Positions 1 through 10,691 of a stretch of DNA of 64,000 bases are shown here, in pieces (position 1 is the first letter of the stretch; each line of letters starts with the position of its first letter). The notes below the pieces were generated by a model. It ran no database searches and was not told the DNA's origin. It saw only the letters and a program-made list of their open reading frames with translations. Both the position numbers and the translations under genes were made by a program. Source of the DNA: Turnera subulata (Eukaryota; Streptophyta; Magnoliopsida; Malpighiales; Passifloraceae). Where the stretch lies: contig JAKUCV010002721.1 in assembly GCA_028386065.3 (NCBI GenBank), positions 152,169 to 216,168 on the forward strand. The letters are read 5' to 3'.

Positions 1-221
1 AGGATTGACAAGTTCGCATCGTCCATATCTATCGTGAAGGAAATCGGCTTGCAAACTCACTTGCGCAGGCTGTTTCTGGTCCACCTACTGTGCTGCAGCT
101 TTTAGATTCTTGCTTTTTGTAATCTTGCTTTCCAAGACGATTTAAGGGGCTTTTCATGGCCACGCTTTGCTAGTTAAATTTCAATAAAATGGGCTTCGGC
201 CCCGCTTATTCACCAAAAAAA
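1..221 (+). mobile_element. 3' end of a LINE (L1-type), RNase H tail
   Basis: In the third forward frame the first 122 bases read a degenerate RNase H C-terminus (IVHIYREGNRLANSLAQ) ending at a TAA at 120-122; one TGA lies upstream in frame at 6-8. The block H-x-Y-R-E-x-N-x-x-A-x-x-L-A is typical of the ribonuclease H domain at the end of plant non-LTR ORF2. A short 3' UTR follows and ends in a run of A at 215-221. Everything 5' lies outside the window, so truncation and target duplication cannot be judged. Confidence 0.65.
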
Positions 222-317
222 CTTTAGATAACCCACTCTTTAAAGGGGCTTGTTTACGTCGGGTGTAAAAGCTCCAGCTTTTTCAAGTGCGCCTGGTTAG
301 CAGCTTTGTGTGACAAT

Positions 318-332
318 CCAAAGCTAAAACAT
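318..332. repeat. LINE-A target-site duplication, left
   Basis: CCAAAGCTAAAACAT, repeated without mismatch at 6530-6544 on the other side of the LINE. The length (15 bp) fits L1-type target-primed reverse transcription. Confidence 0.93.
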
Positions 333-519
333 GCCAAAAATGATAAACGGTTAGAGAGAGAGAGAGAGTAGAGAGAGAGGCTCTGACTTGGTATCTGTGC
401 CAAGCCACTACAAAGCATATTCCGGTGAAACCATCACCGGTAACATGTAATCCAAAGTTGAGTTTCAGCTGTCTTATACTTTACATCCAATAGAGCTTTA
501 GGAACTGGTTTGTGAGTAA

Positions 520-1515
520 ATGGAGAGGACGATTGCAAGTGACAGATCCAGGTCTAGGGAAAGAGGAACGGGCACACAAGCAAGGGATGAGCGCAGGCGC
601 GCGATGTCACCGCCCCCTGTGGGCCAGCTGGTGGAACCCGTGGCTGAAAGAGAGCAGATGCCAATGGTAGACCAGAATATGGAAGTGCATCAGGTACCAT
701 CACTTCAACTTAATCTAAAGAATAGAATGAGAGAAGGGGTCGGGTCGGTAAATCCCACTGATACCGACATGACCACTGCGACCATGGAGGAGGCGCCCCA
801 ACATCATAACCCATCTGCAGAACTGGACGCATGGAGCTGTGCGGTGGTGGTGAAGTTACTAGAAAGGCCAATTGGATTCAAAGCTCTTCAATCAAAACTC
901 CAGGCGCTATGGCGACCGAAGGGCTCATTCAAGATTGTGGACATGGAGAACAATTTCTATATAGTACGCTTTAGAGAAGAAGCGGACTACATTCATGCCT
1001 TGGCAGATGGGCCATGGACAATCTTTGGGAATGTTTTAGGCGTGCAGCCTTGGACTAGTTCATTTAGAGCCTCCACGGGCAGAGTGGACAAAGTTATGGC
1101 ATGGATACGCTTCCTGTACTTCCCTGTTAATAGGTATCACTCCAAAGTTTTTCAATTATTAGGCAATTTGGTTGGGCAAACTGTGAAACTTGATGAAAAT
1201 GCCAAGAACCCAAGCAGGGCAAAATTCGCTAAGGTCGCCGTGTGTCTTGACCTGAACCATCCGCTCAAGGGCACAGTGGACCTGGAAGATGAGACCATAA
1301 AAGTCATGTACGAAGGCCTCCCTGATATCTGTAATACCTGCGGGAGGGTTGGACATGATATCATGGCTTGCCCGGATTTGGTGAAGGAAAATGGAGGTGA
1401 GCAGATGCAGGTGCCTCCACAAAATGCCTCTTCTTCTGGAATAACCCATGAGCAAGGAGGAGAGTTCCAGGGGAAGATGAGCAAAGGGGAGAATGAAAGT
1501 AGGGGGCATGGATGA
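520..1515 (+). CDS. LINE-A ORF1, 5' part: DUF4283 plus zinc knuckle protein
   Basis: 331 codons. An Arg/Ser-rich N-terminus (SRSRERGTG) is followed by a DUF4283 domain at about residues 100-245 (starts near AWSCAVVVKLL, contains WRPKGSFKIVDMENNFYIVRF) and a CCHC knuckle CNTCGRVGHDIMAC at about 262-275 (C-x2-C-x4-H-x4-C). ORF1 proteins of plant L1 elements bind nucleic acid and package element RNA. The frame ends with TGA that overlaps the ATG of the next frame (ATGA at 1512-1515). The conserved W-M-N-V-P block that normally follows the knuckle in the same protein lies in the -1 frame, so ORF1 is split here. Confidence 0.85.
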   Translation: MERTIASDRSRSRERGTGTQARDERRRAMSPPPVGQLVEPVAEREQMPMVDQNMEVHQVPSLQLNLKNRMREGVGSVNPTDTDMTTATMEEAPQHHNPSAELDAWSCAVVVKLLERPIGFKALQSKLQALWRPKGSFKIVDMENNFYIVRFREEADYIHALADGPWTIFGNVLGVQPWTSSFRASTGRVDKVMAWIRFLYFPVNRYHSKVFQLLGNLVGQTVKLDENAKNPSRAKFAKVAVCLDLNHPLKGTVDLEDETIKVMYEGLPDICNTCGRVGHDIMACPDLVKENGGEQMQVPPQNASSSGITHEQGGEFQGKMSKGENESRGHG

Positions 1516-2303
1516 ATGTCCCAAAACGTGTTCGCCGTACCTCCATGAGACAGGCTGAAGGAAGCCTGATACTCAGATCAAACTCCACACACGGCCAAGC
1601 CGGAAACAGGTTTGCGGCCTTAGAGGCTATGCTAGACTCAGACTATGACACGCCACAGAGTCCACCATCTCAGACCAACCCTGCAACCTCACACTTAGCA
1701 ACCCTAGTAGACCAAGCTACTAGGAAACCTGTAACCCACACAGTTAAAATCCAGGCCCGCAAACAAGCCCCAAACAAGAAACCTCACTTATCTCCTCAAC
1801 CCCATGACCAGAAGAGACAACCCCTTAAAGACTTATCCAACGGCCAAACCCAAAGCCACAAAATTAGCCACACTGGACACGCACCGTATGATACTTTACC
1901 TAGCTCCAACAAAGAACCAACAATTAAAACACCTAAGACTTCTCAACACCGCCAAACCAAGAGGAACCACTCAGCAGTAGCGCTGTCAGAATCCAGCCAC
2001 TCCCTGATAATCCAGACAACCCCAACCCAGTTACAACCTACTGCCACCACCCACCAGCCATCACACACCCCACCCGAACTAAACACAAACTCTACCACCA
2101 TACCCCCCCGGAAACCACCTGACCAAACTACAGGAGGCAGTTCCATTCCGCCAGCGATGATGACATGTGATACTAGGACTACAACTGCGGACGCCCACCC
2201 TCAGGTTAGTAGCACGGTGTCCCAGTTTGTAACTCAAGTACAAAGCCAAGGGCCTAGGTCCGGAAGCAGATTGACAAATCCTCAGGGCACACCAGTGAAC
2301 TGA
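1512..2303 (+). CDS. LINE-A ORF1, 3' part in the -1 frame
   Basis: 263 codons starting MNVPKRVRR. The codon before the ATG, read in this frame (1509-1511), is TGG, giving the W-M-N-V-P motif that usually continues ORF1 after the zinc knuckle. The rest is a Pro/Thr/Ser/Gln-rich low-complexity tail, as in other plant L1 ORF1 proteins. It is either the separated C-terminus of ORF1 after a one-base indel in the G run at 1502-1506, or a product reached by frameshifting or reinitiation at the ATGA overlap. The half-LINE at 11591-14010 has the same arrangement. Confidence 0.6.
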   Translation: MNVPKRVRRTSMRQAEGSLILRSNSTHGQAGNRFAALEAMLDSDYDTPQSPPSQTNPATSHLATLVDQATRKPVTHTVKIQARKQAPNKKPHLSPQPHDQKRQPLKDLSNGQTQSHKISHTGHAPYDTLPSSNKEPTIKTPKTSQHRQTKRNHSAVALSESSHSLIIQTTPTQLQPTATTHQPSHTPPELNTNSTTIPPRKPPDQTTGGSSIPPAMMTCDTRTTTADAHPQVSSTVSQFVTQVQSQGPRSGSRLTNPQGTPVN

Positions 2304-2338
2304 CAGTTTCGCCATCTCATCATTGTACATAACTTCTT

Positions 2339-5300
2339 ATGATTCCTATCTTATCTTGGAACTGCCAGGGAGCTGGCAAGAAAAAATTTACTTACACATT
2401 CAGAGAACTATGTAGAGAATACACACCTGAGGTTGCTATAATTGTGGAACCTCGAATTAGTGGTAGTAGAGCTGAAAAAGTTATCAGAAGATGCAGATTT
2501 ACGCACTCTCACCGTATTGAAGCGAGAGGATTCGCAGGGGGTATTTGGCTCCTTTGGAGAGAGGCTCAAACCCAAGTACAAATTCTTCACAATCATACGC
2601 AGTTCCTGCATGCAAGAGTTTCAAATGTAACTGGAAGTTTTCTCCTCATAGTTGTGTACGCATGCCCCCAAGAGAAATGGAGACACTACTTGTGGAAAAA
2701 TATTGAGAGTCTAGCAGCGAGTATATCGGAACCGTGGTTAATCACCGGAGATTTTAATGCTATTCTTGCAGGCCATGAGAGGAAGGACAATCTTGGTAGG
2801 CAGGGACTGGCAAATAGGGCTTTTCAAACTTGTGTGTTAAAGGCGGGATTGCTAGACTTGGGATTCTCTGGAAATTGATTCACATGGAAGAGTGGACAGT
2901 ATAAAGCATGTTTGGACAGATTTTTATGTAACAGTGATTGGAGAATCTCCTTTCCAGAAGCATTTGTTCATCACCTTCCATTTCTCTGCTCTGACCACTG
3001 TCTGATACTCATTAAAAATACTCCAGTTGTGTCTAGAGGAGATAGGCCATTTCGCTTCCAAGCTGCTTGGCTAGCACACCCTCAGTTCAGTGATTTTGTA
3101 CAATAGGCCTGGAATCAAAAAGTTGATATAGTATTAGCATCACAAGAGTTTGTGCCGAAGGTACAGGAATGGAATCGAAGAGTATTCGGTAACATTCTCT
3201 GGAAGAAGAAGAGATTATTGGCAAGAATTGCGGGTATCCAAAAGTACCTAAAGCATAGGCTATCGGTATTTCTATCCAAACTAGATGTGGAGCTTAGGAT
3301 GGAATTGGAAACAGTGCTAATACATGAAGAGATCCTCTCGGCTCAAAAAGCCCGGTGTCAGTAGATTCAAAATGGAGACAGAAACACGGGATATTTTCAT
3401 GCTTCCACTATTATTAGGAGGAAGCAAAATCGGGTGGAGGCTTTAAAAATTGCAAAAGGGCAGTGGGTGACCGAGGAAAGAGAATTACAGGAACTGGCCA
3501 TGGACTACTTTAAACAGCTTTTCTGTGAAGAAGACCCTCATGCCACTATCTTTCCATTACAGAACAGGTTCATCCCCTTGAAACAACATGCCGTGAATGC
3601 ACTGAATATACCGGTGTCAATGAAGGAAGTCAAATAGAGTGTTATGGAGATGGGGCCCCTCAAAGCACCCGGACCGGACGGACTGCACGCAGTCTTCTAC
3701 CAAACACAATGGGATCAGGTTGGGAACAGCTTGTTCAAACTGATTGAAGGTGTTTTCATGCATGGGTAATGGAATGATCGCATAAACCGCACTCTCATTG
3801 TGCTACTGCCCAAGATAGAGAAGCCCGAATTCATCACCCAATTTCGCCCAATAGGACTTTGCAATGTCATCTACAAAGTCATCACCAAATTGGTGGTGAA
3901 TAGAATAAAGCCACTCTTGGGGGACCTTGTAGCCCAAACTCAGACTAGCTTTATGCCGGGAAGACAGATTACAGAAAATATAATTGTGGCATAGGAAGTC
4001 ATTTACAAAATGAGGAGAAAAGAGGGTGAGGAAGGAATAATGGCCCTCAAAATAGACCTTGAAAAAGCCTATGATAGGCTTCGTTGGTCCTTTATCAAAG
4101 AGACTTTGGAATTAATTGGGCTCCCAACAAATCTGATTAATGTTGTCATGAGATGTATCTCAACTTCGGGACTACAGATTGCTTGGAATGGGGCCGCCTC
4201 AGAATCCTTTCAACCTTCAAGGGGTATAAGGCAGGGAGACCCGCTCTCCCCATACCTGTGTGTGTTGTGTATGGAGAGATTGGGACATTCTATTAAAGAA
4301 GCCATTTCAAAAAGAAGGTGGAAGCCGATAACAGTAAGTCAGGGAGGGCCAAAATTATCACATTTATTTTTTGCAGACGATCTACTCCTATTAGCTACTG
4401 CTAGCCGGGACCAAGTCGAAATTGTGAATGACTGTCTCAACAATTTCTGTTTGTTCTCGGGCCAGAAGGTAAGTAGGGAAAAGTCGCGCATCCACTTTTC
4501 AAAGAATGTGACACCTAAAGAGGCACAAGCACTGAGCAGACAACTCGGATTCTAACTCACTTACAACCTCGGAAGACACTTGGGAGTTCCTCTACTTCAC
4601 CAACGAGCCTCCCAAGCTACTTTCAATTACCTGGTGGAGAATGCGCACAAAAAACTTGAGGGTTGGCAAGTTAACCGATTGTCAATGGCAGGTAGGCTGG
4701 TGCTTGCCAAGTCTGTGTTGTCAGCACTACCATTATACACCATGCAGACAATGAGACTCCCGCGGACAACATGTGAGGCGTTAGATAGGCTATATAAACA
4801 ATTTGTGTGGGGTTCAACCCAGGACCAGCGGAAAGTGCATCTACTATGTTGGGAAAGGGTATGTCACCCAAAAAACAGAGGAGGGGTTAGTATTAGAAAA
4901 GTGAGAGAAGTGAATGACGCGCTCTCCATTAAACTGGCATGGGTCCTTGTGACACAAAGGGACAAATTGTGGGTGAGGGTATTCCGAAACAAATACTTCA
5001 GAAATCAACCTCAATTACCCTGTAAATTGAAGAGAAAACCCGGTTCAAACCTGTGGGGTGCCATCTTCAACATTTGGGCCAACTTCAGAGAGGAGGTCGG
5101 ATGGGCTGTTGGAGATGGACAAGAAGCAAGCTTCTGGTTCAATAAATGGATAGATGGGAAGACTTGCTTAGCAACTGAAGAAATGCAAGTTCCAAATGAA
5201 GTGAAGAGGTGGAAGGTAGCAGATGCCATAACTAATACAAGCCAATGGAACTGGACTGTTTTAACGCCCATTTTACCTATGGAAATGGGTATCAAACTCG

Positions 5301-6397
5301 GCAATGCAGCCATGCCAAGAAGAGATAAGGGGGCCGACAGAGCCAAATGGTTACTAGAAAAGAAAGGGGATTTTTCAACAAGTTCTACCTACGAGGTGCT
5401 ACAAAGGCATAGTTGGAGTCCAGTGGAAAAGAATTGGAATGAGGTGTGGAATTGGAGAGGACCAACGAGGATCATTACCTTCCTGTGGCTACTTAGTCAT
5501 GGGAAACTTTTGACGAACGATTTGAGAGCGTCCAGACACATGGCTGACTCCAACCTGTGCCCCTGGTGCGAAAATGAACCTGAGACAACCCTTCACGCAA
5601 TAAGGGACTACGCATGCATCAAAGACATATGGCAAGGTATTAGTGCTCAGCCTCTAGATGTTTCATTCTTTGAACTTGAACTACTGGATTGGATTTCAGC
5701 AAACTTGCAGGGAGTGAACACCCAAGGGGACTGGGACTTAACCTTTGGAGTAGCATGTTGGCAAATATGGCAATGGAGGAACCAGCTTATTTTTGACGAA
5801 AATGTTGATCCCGTATGCTCACCAGTACATTCCATTCTGAGATTGGCGACAAGCATTAAAAAGGCTATTGATGCTCCATCCCTTAGTAAGAACAGGTTTA
5901 AACCTGTTAATTTAAACACACTCACATGGATGCCTCCAATGCATGGGTTTTGGAAATTGAATGTTGCTGTGGAGGTTTGTGATTCTAGTATGCGGTTTGG
6001 CCTGGGTGGCTTATATCGCAATGCACATGGCTTATGGATTTTGGGGTTTGGTATGACTGCCTATGCTGATACAACATTGCAGGCTGAATTGATGGCTATC
6101 CTGCAGGGCCTTAAAATGGCAAACTCTATGGGCATTCAATCCTTGCTTTTGGAATCTGAAGCCAGCGCTGTCTTGCAATGGCTCTTAGATGATTTTACAT
6201 GGCTCTTAGATGATTTTGAATGTAATCATGCAATTGGTAACAATGCTGGATAGTGTAAGACGTTGTTAAAATCCCATAGGTGTTGGTCATTAGATGTTAT
6301 TGAGAAGGAGGCCAATAAGGCAGCACATGCTATTGGCTCATTAGCCTACAACCTTAGTCCTGGACTAAACGTTTTGTCATCCCCCAGCTGTAATTAA
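2339..6397 (+). pseudogene. LINE-A ORF2 (endonuclease, reverse transcriptase, RNase H) with in-frame stops
   Basis: One continuous forward frame of about 1350 codons from MIPILSWNCQGAG to a final TAA at 6395-6397. Domains in order: endonuclease/exonuclease (2339-3100; LSWNCQGAG, WLITGDFNAI, SDHC), reverse transcriptase (about 3650-4500; GPLKAPGPDG, KIDLEKAYDRLRW, GIRQGDPLSPYL, FADDLLLL), zf-RVT (about 5400-5640; WCENEPETTLHA), and RNase H (about 5935-6370; ending near EANKAAHAIGSLA). Eight stops interrupt it: TGA 2876, TAG 3104, 3362, 3635, TAA 3767, TAG 3992, TAA 4553, TAG 6251. All lie in one frame and there is no frameshift. The catalytic FADD motif is still present. It is dead as a protein. 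Confidence 0.92.
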
Positions 6398-6643
6398 CCG
6401 TATTTTACTGGAGGATAGGGGAATATAGGTTTTCAAACTGTTTTGTACTTGTTTTGTAATAGGTTCTCAACCTATTTAACACTTGTATTGTAAGATTTTA
6501 TCGCATATCAATGCAATCCCGGTTCTTAACCAAAGCTAAAACATTTATGATGTAATTGAATTATAAATGAACTCCAACACATCTAGATATTTTATAAATA
6601 AGTTGTACCAAAAATCTTAAATATCAATGACAACTATACATAA

Positions 6644-6842
6644 TTTTTTTTTTGGTCGATAAAAGTTTAGGTTGAGGAGTGGCTCCCCCAGTCCAGGGCC
6701 AGAGCAAACCACCGGGCCCAACGGGCTCTTACAATGGTATTTACAGATTACCCACCAAAAGGGACGGTCGGTGGGGTTCGAACTCTCAACCTAATGGGAG
6801 TGCTTACTGAACCTCAACCAACTAAACCAACCCTCGTTGGCC
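6644..6842 (-). mobile_element. tRNA-derived SINE
   Basis: On the minus strand the element begins near 6842 with a tRNA-like head. It has a Pol III A box TGGTTTAGTTGG and a B box GTTCGAACC spaced as in a tRNA. A unique body follows, and it ends in a poly(A) stretch that appears as T9-10 at 6644-6653 on the plus strand. A perfect 14-bp target duplication ACAACTATACATAA flanks it (6630-6643 and 6843-6856). About 199 bp long; non-coding; needs LINE machinery to move. Confidence 0.88.
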
Positions 6843-6856
6843 ACAACTATACATAA

Positions 6857-7513
6857 ATTCAAACACACTCACACCACCCACAATTTAATTACCGAACAAA
6901 TAATTAAATTTATTTTTTCTATTTAATTTTTGTTCTGCTCTCATGCTAGTAATTCGTCAGAACAAAAACTTGTATACAATTTCATAATCGTCAATGACTT
7001 TTAATATCTTAAGAAATAAAAAAAAAGAAATTATTCTTTTGGTAGCTAAAAAATAATTTTAGTAAGTAACAAGTAGATAACAATAACATTACATATTTGA
7101 ATTGAATTGTATATTTTTATACCATCTAACTATAATTTAAAGGTGTTTGAGTTCGTTCATAAATCAATTACAATATTGTACCTTGTGTTTTCAGTAAAGC
7201 TATATTTTCCGTCTTAAAAAAAAAAAAAAAAGAACTCAATCATCGCAGAAGAATCCTAATCACACAAGAAATAAACGGAAAGCTTTTATAGTGAGTAGAC
7301 TCCCACTTTGTGAAGGAGCTAACTCTATTAGTTGACTTATTGACCTAAGAGAACAAAAGTCACTACAGTCAATGCAACAATCGTCCTCCCTCCCATAAGG
7401 AAACCCAAAGCTGGGAAGGATCGCCATTATCTTACCAAACCAACACTGATTACTCGTTTGACAAAATATTTATGGTACTTAGTTTTAAAAAGTCGAAACC
7501 ATAACCCCCCAAA
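6857..7513. other. AT-rich intergenic stretch upstream of the F-box gene
   Basis: No coding pattern or known repeat was recognised. The stretch is AT-rich with an A17-class homopolymer at about 7216-7232. It presumably carries the promoter of the F-box gene that starts at 7514; no convincing TATA box could be singled out. Confidence 0.4.
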
Positions 7514-8695
7514 ATGGGCAAACACATATCGTCTAGATGGGCTGATCTTCCAAAGGAGTTGCTAGAAATGATCGGCAAATGCTTGGATTCTCGGGTGGAC
7601 GTTCTCCGGTTTCGCTCAGTTTGCACTTCTTGGCGTGCCACTATCCCTTTACCTTCCTTTGACCAAGAAATCCCTCCCGTGATCCTCAAGCTTCCTCGTC
7701 CAATCTCCGCGGAATCAATCCTCTCCCATACAACGATATGTCGCCTGGAAATCCTCCACCAGAACCCGGCGGCCTCCTCCCCTGTCTTACCGTCGAAGCC
7801 CTGCTGGTTGACCGAGGTTGAAGAGACCAGACGTGGCCAGTTGCAGCTTTTACACCCAGTTTCGCATCAAGAACTAGTAAGTCGCTCTCCTATTGAGCTG
7901 AACCTGTTGGATTTTCATTTTGTGCCGGTGATCAAAGCTTTTAGAGTTACATGGGGAAACGGGGTCTCTGTTTTTGGGGTGAACAAGGTTGTTCTGTTCC
8001 CTTTCTCTGCGAGTTGTAATAAAGATGAATTTGGAATCTTGGCTATTTATCATGGTGGGAAGTTGGGGTATTGGAAATATGGAGATAAAGAGTGGACCTT
8101 GTTGGATGATACAAACTTTGAGTATGATGATATTATTGCGTACAAGGAACAGTTTTATGTTGTTGATAGGTGGGGGACGGTTTCTTGGATAGACTCAGCT
8201 TTGAAGGTGGTTCAATACTCGCCTTCGCTTTATGGTTGTGGTGGGAAGAAGAATTTGGTGGAGTCATGTGGAGATTTGTACGTGGTTGATAGGTATCTGG
8301 ATGGAAGAGTGAAGGCAGTGGAGGATTATGAGAATGTTGTGGCTGCGGGTCGTAACAATCCCTATGGAGCTTCAAGATACAGGAAGACGTTTCCTAAGGC
8401 ATTTGATTTCAGGGTGTATAGGTTGGATGAAGATTGGGGTTGGGTGGATGTGAAGTCCTTGGGTGATCGAGTTTTCTTTCTGGGTAATGACTGTTCTTTC
8501 TCTGTTTCGTCCAGAGATTTCTATGGTGGTAAAGGAAACTGCATTTACTTCACAGATGATGACAATTTTACTGGGGCACGATTGAGTGATGCAAGCATTG
8601 GTGTCTTCCAATTAGGAGAAGGTATCATTGAGAAACCAGCAACTCTACCCGAGTATTGTGACATATTCTGGCCACCCCCGCTCACTTCAAATTAA
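7514..8695 (+). CDS. F-box protein with DUF295 domain (SKIP23/KIB-like)
   Basis: 393 codons in one exon. An F-box lies at residues about 8-48 (WADLPKELLEMIGKCLDSRV, then DVLRFRSVCTSWRATIP), the Skp1-contacting module of SCF ubiquitin ligases. The rest (about 70-375) matches the DUF295 beta-rich domain of plant F-box proteins such as SKIP23, with WKYGDKEWT, FYVVDRWGTVSWID, LVESCGDLYVVDRY and a C-terminal block NCIYFTDD. Length is normal for the family and the frame is open throughout. The ATG is the first in frame and leads straight into the F-box. Likely role: substrate receptor in ubiquitination; the substrate cannot be inferred. DUF295 genes are numerous and fast evolving, so no orthologue symbol is given. 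Confidence 0.88.
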   Translation: MGKHISSRWADLPKELLEMIGKCLDSRVDVLRFRSVCTSWRATIPLPSFDQEIPPVILKLPRPISAESILSHTTICRLEILHQNPAASSPVLPSKPCWLTEVEETRRGQLQLLHPVSHQELVSRSPIELNLLDFHFVPVIKAFRVTWGNGVSVFGVNKVVLFPFSASCNKDEFGILAIYHGGKLGYWKYGDKEWTLLDDTNFEYDDIIAYKEQFYVVDRWGTVSWIDSALKVVQYSPSLYGCGGKKNLVESCGDLYVVDRYLDGRVKAVEDYENVVAAGRNNPYGASRYRKTFPKAFDFRVYRLDEDWGWVDVKSLGDRVFFLGNDCSFSVSSRDFYGGKGNCIYFTDDDNFTGARLSDASIGVFQLGEGIIEKPATLPEYCDIFWPPPLTSN

Positions 8696-10074
8696 ACCAA
8701 TCTTGTATCTCTGGAAGTTCAACAATGTAAGTTGAAGTGTCTGCCATTTCACTCCCTGCTTCTTGTTTGATTGACTGGGTGATGGATTGTTCTGATCTGG
8801 CATGTCTATTGTGTCGATGAGGGGAGTGTTCCAAATTTTGAATGGTTTTACACTCGGATGCTTTTCGATTAAGCTTTCATTTCTTTGTTTGAGTCTCCTG
8901 TTTCCAGTAATCTAAACGGTCCTTACTTCCCCTCCCTTAGATAAAATACAGTAAATCACAAATTTTGTGGAGGAAGTATAGCAGAATGTTAAGAAACCTT
9001 TCTTATTCTGGTGAAGGCTTGGGGATATGTTTTAGTTAATAGCTGGCCAGTCTTCTTGATGATGCCTGTAAGCAACCAGCAATATCTGATATATATTACA
9101 TATATTTGTTACAATTCGTTCCTCTTTGCATCTTTTTTAGGTATCAATCAATTGCTCAACCTATCAAGTTGGTGCCTCCTGAAGTGTAGATTCAACAGAA
9201 TGCACATTGCCACAGGGCTCCCTAAGTCCCAGCTTTTCTGGTCTAGGGTGTGTACATATGATATATAATTGTTTAGGAGCCATGGGTTCTGCCTTTCCCG
9301 TTATGTTTATGAGGAGGAGGATTTTTGATGTGGAACTTAGACTTGTTGCCGGGTGGAGGGCAAACTCGTGGTAATAATACCTTTCTAGATTCTAAATTGA
9401 GTCATTTAAGTTTTAGTATTTTGTCTGACCTTAGATGTAATCAATCAAATCCTATCTTTAATGATTTCCCAAGAGTTACAGTTGCTTAAACAGTGACAGC
9501 AAACTGGTTTTATGTCTATAAACTGCAAGCTTGCTACAAAACTAAAGAACACCATATGATTAAGTATTTCTTCTCGCACGTTGGATGCTTCGTTTATATA
9601 TGATGCAAGCTCCCATAACAAACTATTAGAACAAGATACACAAGAACAATAGGCCCCTCATTGCTTTGCTGCATGATAACTTAGAAGGAGTCTCTTGCAG
9701 TGATTCGTCTGGATGCTGTTGCGAAACTACAGAAGGAGCAAATGAGATGCCAATGCAAGGACGTTGTATTATGAAATAATCCAGCATCATTTACCAGATT
9801 ATCCTCCACAAAATGGAGTACTAAAAAATATCTTGGCTTTGGATTTGTCAAGCCCAAAAGTGGTACGATATACCCTTGCATGCCTCTCAATTAAAACCTG
9901 GGCTTGAGACATGCATTGTGACTAGATGAACATCACATAATCCTAACCATCACCAATGAACTCAATTTTCTCTTCAACAAAAAAATTGGACGCGCTCAGG
10001 TGAGGTAAATTATCTTACCAGTAAAAACATACTAACCACCAGGTGACTGAATACAGACGCAGTCTCTTTGGAGT
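8696..10074. other. 3' flank of the F-box gene and intergenic DNA
   Basis: The first few hundred bases are probably 3' UTR. Beyond that there is no recognisable gene. A short exon-like run follows a good acceptor at about 9700 (reads RLDAVAKLQKEQMRCQCKD then a stop), but no partner exon was found. Confidence 0.35.
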
Positions 10075-10464
10075 TCACAGAAACCACCTGGAGAGACAAC
10101 ATCCCCGGCAAGAGCTTCCTTTACACAAACCCAAAATTTTATCCCCATTTTGAATGGGAGTTTTTGGATCAAAGACTCTGTTCAATCCATAATGCCTGCA
10201 ACAAAATTTAAAAAAATCAATATCCCCTAGGCCCCCGCCATAGAATACTCTCATTCTTTACAATGTGTAAAAATAATTCCACGCAACTCAAGTTTGAAGA
10301 GCCAATTTGCGTCTCTCATAAGTATCTAGACCACAACCCACAAAAACCAACATAATTAAGTAAGAAACCGTCTTTTTTCAGCTCCATTGTCTTCCTTGAG
10401 GGATGATAACATTTTAGCAGTGGCTTTCCCTCTATTTGGGGGGTCATAGTTGAAGGTGCTTGAC
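10075..10464 (-). CDS. Possible last two exons of an unidentified minus-strand gene
   Basis: Two minus-strand blocks fit together in phase across a GT-AG intron. Exon A covers 10464-10369 (acceptor CAG just above 10464; reads SSTFNYDPPNRGKATAKM and on to GAEKR). The terminal exon covers 10195-10075 (acceptor TTGCAG; reads HYGLNRVFDPKTPIQNGDKI, then a Cys-rich end and TGA). Exon A begins with one leftover base and ends with two, and the terminal exon starts with the one base needed. No domain is recognised and no upstream exon was found with confidence. It may be a gene remnant or a real 3' end. Confidence 0.3.
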
Positions 10465-10691
10465 CTGGTTAATTAGCACTAACTATTACCTAATTTAAAC
10501 AATACAGACTAAAATTTAAAGAAGTTTTAGATGGAATTCTACTTGGTTGTTAGACAATCCTAATGTTCTTGAGAAGATGGCCTGTCCCAGCTAAGCTAAA
10601 GCGCACACAGTCTCTCCCAGAATGCAGCAATCCTGACAAGTAGTTCAAACTTAAACAGAAAAATAAGGTAAAATTTGAAATCTCTCAACGA

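Larger units (their letters stand above)
333..6529 (+). mobile_element. Full-length L1-type LINE (LINE-A), inactive
   Basis: A 6.2-kb non-LTR retrotransposon containing a 5' UTR with a GA-rich tract (about 353-380), ORF1 (520-2303), ORF2 (2339-6397) and a 3' UTR of about 130 bases. It is bounded by a perfect 15-bp target duplication CCAAAGCTAAAACAT at 318-332 and 6530-6544, which proves a single complete insertion. The 3' end reads AATCCCGGTTCTTAA and lacks a long A tail. ORF2 carries eight in-frame stops, so the copy cannot move on its own. Confidence 0.93.

Noticed and set aside
353..380. GA repeat in the LINE-A leader as a plant GAGA regulatory site
   Set aside because: Simple repeat within a dead element; no independent support for function.
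9681..9890. Exon-like sequence around 9702 and its minus-strand frame
   Set aside because: Only one short open block with an acceptor; no donor or partner exon and no recognisable domain.
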